A DNA stretch of 64,000 bases from Nitrospirota bacterium (lineage in GTDB: Bacteria > Nitrospirota > JACRHJ01), in NCBI GenBank assembly GCA_021789495.1, contig JAJYJM010000005.1, positions 11,876-75,875 of the forward strand. Reading direction: 5' to 3'. The position numbers and the translations under genes are program-made. Of the stretch, positions 59,935-64,000 are shown one piece after another (position 1 is the first letter of the stretch; each line of letters starts with the position of its first letter). The notes under the pieces were generated by a model, which saw only the letters and a program-made list of their open reading frames with translations, had not been told where the DNA came from and did not search any database.

Positions 59935-62658
59935 TTACGCCTTCACTATCTTTACGGCGCTGACCTTGAACTCCGGTATCTTCGCCAGCGGGTCAACGTT
60001 CGATGCGGTAAGGACATTCGCGGACGCCTCGGCAAAGTGAAAAGGTATAAAAACCTCGCCCCTTGCGACGCGTTCGGTAATCCGCGCCTTTATTTTTATC
60101 TCTCCCCGGCGTGACGCGACTACAAGGAAATCGCCCTCGCCCGCATCGAGCCTTTCGGCATCTCCGGGATTTATTTCCACGAACGCCTCAGGGACGATGT
60201 GGTTCAGTCCGCCGACGCGCCGGGTCATCGTTCCTGTATGGTAATGCTGAAGTATCCTGCCGGTAGTGAGGAGGAAGGGATATTCTTTGTCCGGGTTCTC
60301 GGCAGGCGGCCTGAACTTCACTGCATGGAATTTTCCCAGGCCGCGCGTGAACTTCTCCGCGTGCAGTATCGGCGTGCCCGGATGCACCGGCGACGGGCAC
60401 GGCCAGCAGATGCCGCCCGTCTCCTCAAGCCTTTTGTGTGACATACCCGCATACTGCGGCGTAAGGGCTGCCATCTCTCCGAATATCTCGCGCGCGGAGT
60501 TAAAATTTAACCCGGGAACCCCCATCTTCTCCGCAATTAACTGTACAATCTCCAAGTCCGCCTTAGCCTCTCCAGGCACAGGTATGGCGCGCCGGACGAG
60601 CTGCACGCGCCGTTCGGTATTCGTGAAGGTTCCGTCCTTCTCGGCCCACGAAAGCGCAGGTAGGACGACGTCCGCAAGGCGGGCCGTCTCGGTCAGAAAT
60701 ATATCCTGCACAACGAGAAAATCCACGTTTATCAGCGCATCCCTCACGTGATTTGCGTCCGGGTCGGAAAGCGCCGGATTTTCTCCGATGATATAAAGCG
60801 TTTTTACGCTCCCGCACCCGGCGGCATCGATAATTTCCGTGACCGTAAGCCCCGGTTTTGCGGACAGATTAACGCCCCAGGCGTCTTCAAACTTCTTCCT
60901 CGCGCCCTCGTCCGCCACGGCTTTATATCCGGGGAAGACATCCGGGAGCGCTCCCATGTCGCATGCGCCCTGGACGTTGTTCTGACCGCGCAGCGGGTAT
61001 ACCCCCGTGCCCGTCCTGCCGATATTGCCGGTGAGCATGGCGAGGTTGGCGACCGAGAGGACATTGTCAACGCCCGTGGTATGCTGGGTGATGCCCATCG
61101 AATATACGAAGCACGACGCATCCGAGCGCGCGAGCATCACGCCGGCCTCACGAATAGTCTCCACCGGAACACCGGTAATAATGGACGCCGTCTCAGGAGT
61201 AAAATTCTTTATAGACTCACGGAACTCCTCGTAGTTTTCAGTCCGCTCCCGTATGAACGCCATGTGCCTTTCGCTGCCCTGGACGGCGATGACGTTCATC
61301 AGCCCGTTGAGGAGCGCAACGTCCGTGCCCGGCCTGTGCCTAATCCAAACGGACGCATAATCCGCAAGCTCGATCTTCCTGGGGTCGCACAGTATGAGCT
61401 TTGCGCCGCGCTCCACTATGGCTTTTTTTATCCGAAGGCCGATTATCGGGTGAGACTCTGTCGTGTTCGAGCCGATGACGAATATTATCTCGGCGTTTTC
61501 GAGGTCGGCGATTGTATTAGTCATGGCGCCGCTGCCGAAGGCCATCATAAGCCCGGTTACCGTGGAGGCGTGGCAGAGCCGCGCGCAGTGGTCTACGTTA
61601 TTCGTCCCCATCCCGGCGCGGACGAATTTCTGAATGACATAGTTCTCTTCGTTGGTACACCGCGCGGACGATAGCGCCGCGAAGCTATCCGGGGCATTCT
61701 CTTTTGCAGCTGAGAATTTTTCGGCTACCAGGTTTATCGCCTCGTCCCAGGAAGCTTCGCGGAATTCCGGGACGGCATTCTTCGGACTTGTGCGGATGAG
61801 CGGTATTTTAAGTCTGTCGGGGCTTTGCACGAACTCATACCCGAAACGCCCCTTGACGCACAGGCTTCCGTTGTTCGCGCCCTTGCCGACGGGCGAGGTT
61901 ATTTTGACAACCTTCCCTTCCCTGGAATTTACCTCGATTATGCAGCCGCAGCCGCAATACGGACACACGGTCTCGGTTTTTTCAAGAACGGATTCGCGCA
62001 GGTCGTCCGTAAAAATTTTCTTCTCAATCAGGGCGCCGACGGGGCAGACTGAAACGCAGTGGCCGCAGAAACTGCACCCGGTATCCTTAAGCGGCATATC
62101 GAATGCAGGCCCGACCTTTATGTCAAAACCGCGGTTTGCGAGCGTCAGGACTTCCCTGCCCTCCACCTCCCTGCATATGCGGACGCACTTGCCGCACATC
62201 ACGCACTTACTCAAGTCCCGGACGATGAATGGATCGGAGACGACGGTCTCATACCGGTGTCTTTCGCCATCGAACCTGCCGGACTTGGAGGCCGCCCCGG
62301 ATCCCCGCAGGCCGTATTCGTATGCCAGGCTCTGAAGCACACAATCCCCATCCTTTGAGCAGCTTTTGCATTCCTCTTCCGGCAGGTGCGACGCCAGCAT
62401 GAGTTCGACAACGAGTTTCCTTGCCTTGTGAACCCTCTCCGAGGCGGTGTACACAACCAGTCCCTCTTGTGCCGGGGTATGGCAGGATGCGGCCGGCCTG
62501 CGGTTTCCCTCTATCTCCACAAGGCAGAGCCTGCATGCGCCGGAGGGCTTCAGCCTCTCGTCCCAGCACAGTGTCGGGATATATATACCGATCCGTTTCG
62601 CCGCCTGGAGGATGGACTCGCCAAGCTCGAAGGCGGCAGGTTTTCCGTCTATAATCAT
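59935..62658 (-). CDS. fdhA: NAD-linked formate dehydrogenase alpha subunit, Cys-type
   Basis: The product (about 907 residues from the start chosen) has a NuoG-like N-terminus with [2Fe-2S] ligands (CWDERLKPSGACRLC), a His/Cys [4Fe-4S] site, two ferredoxin clusters (CVMCGKCVRICR, CSFCGHCVSVCP), and then the MopB core with CPYCGCGCIIEV and bis-MGD binding domains. In DHCARLCHASTV, Cys stands where selenocysteine occurs in many FDHs. A start at 62658 leaves a gap after nuoF; upstream in-frame starts (to 62727) would overlap nuoF. With nuoF and nuoE it should reduce NAD with formate or the reverse. Confidence 0.9.
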   Translation of the reverse strand: MIIDGKPAAFELGESILQAAKRIGIYIPTLCWDERLKPSGACRLCLVEIEGNRRPAASCHTPAQEGLVVYTASERVHKARKLVVELMLASHLPEEECKSCSKDGDCVLQSLAYEYGLRGSGAASKSGRFDGERHRYETVVSDPFIVRDLSKCVMCGKCVRICREVEGREVLTLANRGFDIKVGPAFDMPLKDTGCSFCGHCVSVCPVGALIEKKIFTDDLRESVLEKTETVCPYCGCGCIIEVNSREGKVVKITSPVGKGANNGSLCVKGRFGYEFVQSPDRLKIPLIRTSPKNAVPEFREASWDEAINLVAEKFSAAKENAPDSFAALSSARCTNEENYVIQKFVRAGMGTNNVDHCARLCHASTVTGLMMAFGSGAMTNTIADLENAEIIFVIGSNTTESHPIIGLRIKKAIVERGAKLILCDPRKIELADYASVWIRHRPGTDVALLNGLMNVIAVQGSERHMAFIRERTENYEEFRESIKNFTPETASIITGVPVETIREAGVMLARSDASCFVYSMGITQHTTGVDNVLSVANLAMLTGNIGRTGTGVYPLRGQNNVQGACDMGALPDVFPGYKAVADEGARKKFEDAWGVNLSAKPGLTVTEIIDAAGCGSVKTLYIIGENPALSDPDANHVRDALINVDFLVVQDIFLTETARLADVVLPALSWAEKDGTFTNTERRVQLVRRAIPVPGEAKADLEIVQLIAEKMGVPGLNFNSAREIFGEMAALTPQYAGMSHKRLEETGGICWPCPSPVHPGTPILHAEKFTRGLGKFHAVKFRPPAENPDKEYPFLLTTGRILQHYHTGTMTRRVGGLNHIVPEAFVEINPGDAERLDAGEGDFLVVASRRGEIKIKARITERVARGEVFIPFHFAEASANVLTASNVDPLAKIPEFKVSAVKIVKA

Positions 62659-62674
62659 CTCGCGCATGGCTTTT

Positions 62675-63940
62675 TTAAGCCGCCTTCTCCGGGCAGGCCC
62701 TTCCATGTATATGCGCCAGGTATTCATGTCTGAAATATTTCAAGGTCGAGAGGATAAAGTTTGCGCAGCTCCCGCCCAGGCCGCAGAGCGAAGTCTCCTG
62801 GACACCCTCTCCCAATTCCCGCATAAGCTCCAGGTCGGATTCCCTGCCGCCCCCGTCCGTTATCCTCTCAAGTATCTCGTGCATCCGCTTCGTCCCTTCC
62901 CGGCACGGAGTACACTTCCCGCAGGATTCATGCGCAAAAAACTTCGCGGACCGCTTCGCCGCATGTACCATGCAGACGTCCTCGTCCATTACTATAACCC
63001 CGCCGGAACCCATCGAACTCCCGGCGGCGGCAAGGTCGTCCACGTCCATCCTTACGTCCAGACGCTCTCTCGTCAACAGAGAGGTGGATATTCCGCCCGG
63101 CAATACCGCCTTCAGTTTTTTGCCGGCCCTCATGCCGCCGCCATACCTGTATATCAGTGTGTGCAGTGTAATCCCGGTCGGCAATTCATACAGTCCGGGG
63201 CGCCTTATATTACCACTCAAGCAGAAAATCTTCGGCCCCGGATGTTTCGGAGAGCCTATGGAGGCGAACCACTCCGCCCCCCTCTCGATTATATGCGGCA
63301 CATTTACAAGCGTCTCCACGTTATTCACGACGGTCGGCATGGAAAACAAGCCTTCTACTGCGGGATAAGGCGGTTTCGAGCGGCAATGCCCCCCGCTTCC
63401 TTCGATGGACTCGATAAGCGCGGAGTCCTCTCCGCATACATATGCGCCCGCGCCGCGATATACCTTCAGGTAAAAATTGTTTCCGCTCCCCAGGATGTTG
63501 CTTCCGAGGCGGCCTCTTTCCTCGGCCTGCCTTATCGCGGCCTCCAATATCCTTGCCCCTTCCGTATATTCGCCCCGGATGTATATGTAGCCGTACTGAG
63601 CACCGATGGCATATGCGGCAATCAACATGCCTTCTATCAGCATGTGCGGGTCTTTTTCGAGGAAAAAGCGGTCCTTGAATGTGCCCGGCTCGCCTTCGTC
63701 TGCGTTGGCAATCAAATATTTTGGGAACTTGTTCACCTCGACGCAGGACTGCCATTTCTTCCCGGCGGGATACCATGCCCCGCCCCGGCCTCCCAGCCCG
63801 GACTTTATTACCTCTTCCGTGACCTCCGTCGGGAACATGGAATACGCCTTCTTAAGCGCGTTATATCCCCCTGACGAGACATAGACGTCCATATCCCGGC
63901 TGTTGGGAGTGTTTATGTTCTTTAAGAGCACCTGTTTCAT
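62675..63940 (-). CDS. nuoF: NuoF-type NADH-binding subunit
   Basis: The 421-residue protein has the FMN/NADH site GLGGRGGAWYPAGKKW and ADEGEPGTFKDR, SLBB-like part, and the [4Fe-4S] ligands ESCGKCTPCREGT with the C-terminal Cys. It is the diaphorase unit of NAD-dependent FDH or a related complex. It overlaps nuoE (ATGA). Confidence 0.94.
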   Translation of the reverse strand: MKQVLLKNINTPNSRDMDVYVSSGGYNALKKAYSMFPTEVTEEVIKSGLGGRGGAWYPAGKKWQSCVEVNKFPKYLIANADEGEPGTFKDRFFLEKDPHMLIEGMLIAAYAIGAQYGYIYIRGEYTEGARILEAAIRQAEERGRLGSNILGSGNNFYLKVYRGAGAYVCGEDSALIESIEGSGGHCRSKPPYPAVEGLFSMPTVVNNVETLVNVPHIIERGAEWFASIGSPKHPGPKIFCLSGNIRRPGLYELPTGITLHTLIYRYGGGMRAGKKLKAVLPGGISTSLLTRERLDVRMDVDDLAAAGSSMGSGGVIVMDEDVCMVHAAKRSAKFFAHESCGKCTPCREGTKRMHEILERITDGGGRESDLELMRELGEGVQETSLCGLGGSCANFILSTLKYFRHEYLAHIHGRACPEKAA

Positions 63941-64000
63941 TTATACCTCGCCAGTATCCTTTCTATCTTCCTGGGAGTCAGATTGTAATAAGAATCGTCG
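63937..64000 (-). CDS. nuoE: NuoE-type subunit, C-terminal end (partial)
   Basis: The last 20 codons, ending YYNLTPRKIERILARYK, match the C-terminus of NuoE/HoxE-like [2Fe-2S] subunits. The gene continues past the window edge and overlaps nuoF. Confidence 0.75.
   Translation of the reverse strand, partial: DDSYYNLTPRKIERILARYK

Noticed and set aside
59935-62658. Selenocysteine (in-frame TGA) in the formate dehydrogenase
   Set aside because: The active-site position reads Cys (ARLCHAS) and no in-frame TGA interrupts the gene.
62447-63874. 475-codon open frame opposite nuoF/fdhA
   Set aside because: Shadow of nuoF; its sequence has no domain pattern and crosses a gene border.
1-64000. CRISPR array
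   Set aside because: No regularly spaced direct repeats with unique spacers were seen; repeats present are dispersed palindromes.

Overview
The window (about 55-60% GC by eye) carries one incomplete gene at each end and roughly 65 genes, packed mostly into long minus-strand operons. It comes from a Gram-negative bacterium: there is a lytic transglycosylase with a lipobox (MltA), periplasmic thioredoxins, CcdA, and IHF/HU. The order pheA-hisC-aroF-tyrA-aroA-cmk-plsC-rpsA-sppA-ihf, an RpoS-like sigma factor, BioW-type pimelate activation, ClpC, many cobalamin-binding radical SAM enzymes and an NAD-linked formate dehydrogenase fit an anaerobic or facultative member of the Desulfobacterota/Nitrospirota grade. 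No single marker fixes the genus.

Layout. 1-3 kb: the tail of a histidine kinase, a B12-type radical SAM gene, dispersed repeats, a NUDIX gene and a tiny membrane ORF. 3-6 kb: cupin and clpC. 6-9.7 kb: bioB-bioW-bioF and a FabG-like SDR. 9.6-22.3 kb: a ten-gene minus-strand operon behind a consensus sigma-70 promoter (TTGACA-17-TATAAT). It encodes a ketosynthase, a chain-length-factor-like partner that has lost all three catalytic residues, two CrtI-like FAD oxidoreductases, a hotdog thioesterase, four B12-binding radical SAM proteins and an AT-rich SGNH-like gene. This is the best candidate for an undescribed system; its gene content recalls the clusters proposed for ladderane lipids, but its product cannot be read from sequence. 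22.4-26 kb: ferritin-like and lysine-rich proteins, tRNA-Val, and an operon TIGR00725-acyP-rpoS-apt, then tRNA-Pro. 26-32.6 kb: K+ channel, DUF2905, SpoIID-like, queA, SPOR, inactive M16 and a zinc-ribbon response regulator. 32.7-35 kb: GAF histidine kinase, cold-shock protein, MerR regulator and a decayed SLBB fragment. 35-40 kb: two moeA genes and a RACo-like ASKHA protein that lacks its ferredoxin domain. 40-50 kb: housekeeping and aromatic amino acid operons. 50.6-55.6 kb: mogA/moaB, MOSC, mltA, a chemoreceptor and mtnA.

55.7-59 kb holds a plus-strand operon for periplasmic metal and thiol handling: a Met-rich Spy/CpxP-like protein with a CXXCH motif, a YHS protein, two exported thioredoxins, CcdA and CopZ. 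59-64 kb holds a HEAT-like protein and a Cys-type formate dehydrogenase with NuoF and NuoE subunits. Its molybdenum/tungsten cofactor could be served by the moeA, mogA and MOSC genes in the same window.

Dispersed repeats are unusually rich. A diverged element of about 300 bp occurs twice, each time just behind a stop codon. Two composite palindromic repeats flank the first 2.5 kb. A short GC-rich palindrome built on GCCGGTCGACCGGC lies inside several coding genes in frame. All statements rest on reading the sequence and on knowledge of protein families; no database search was run.
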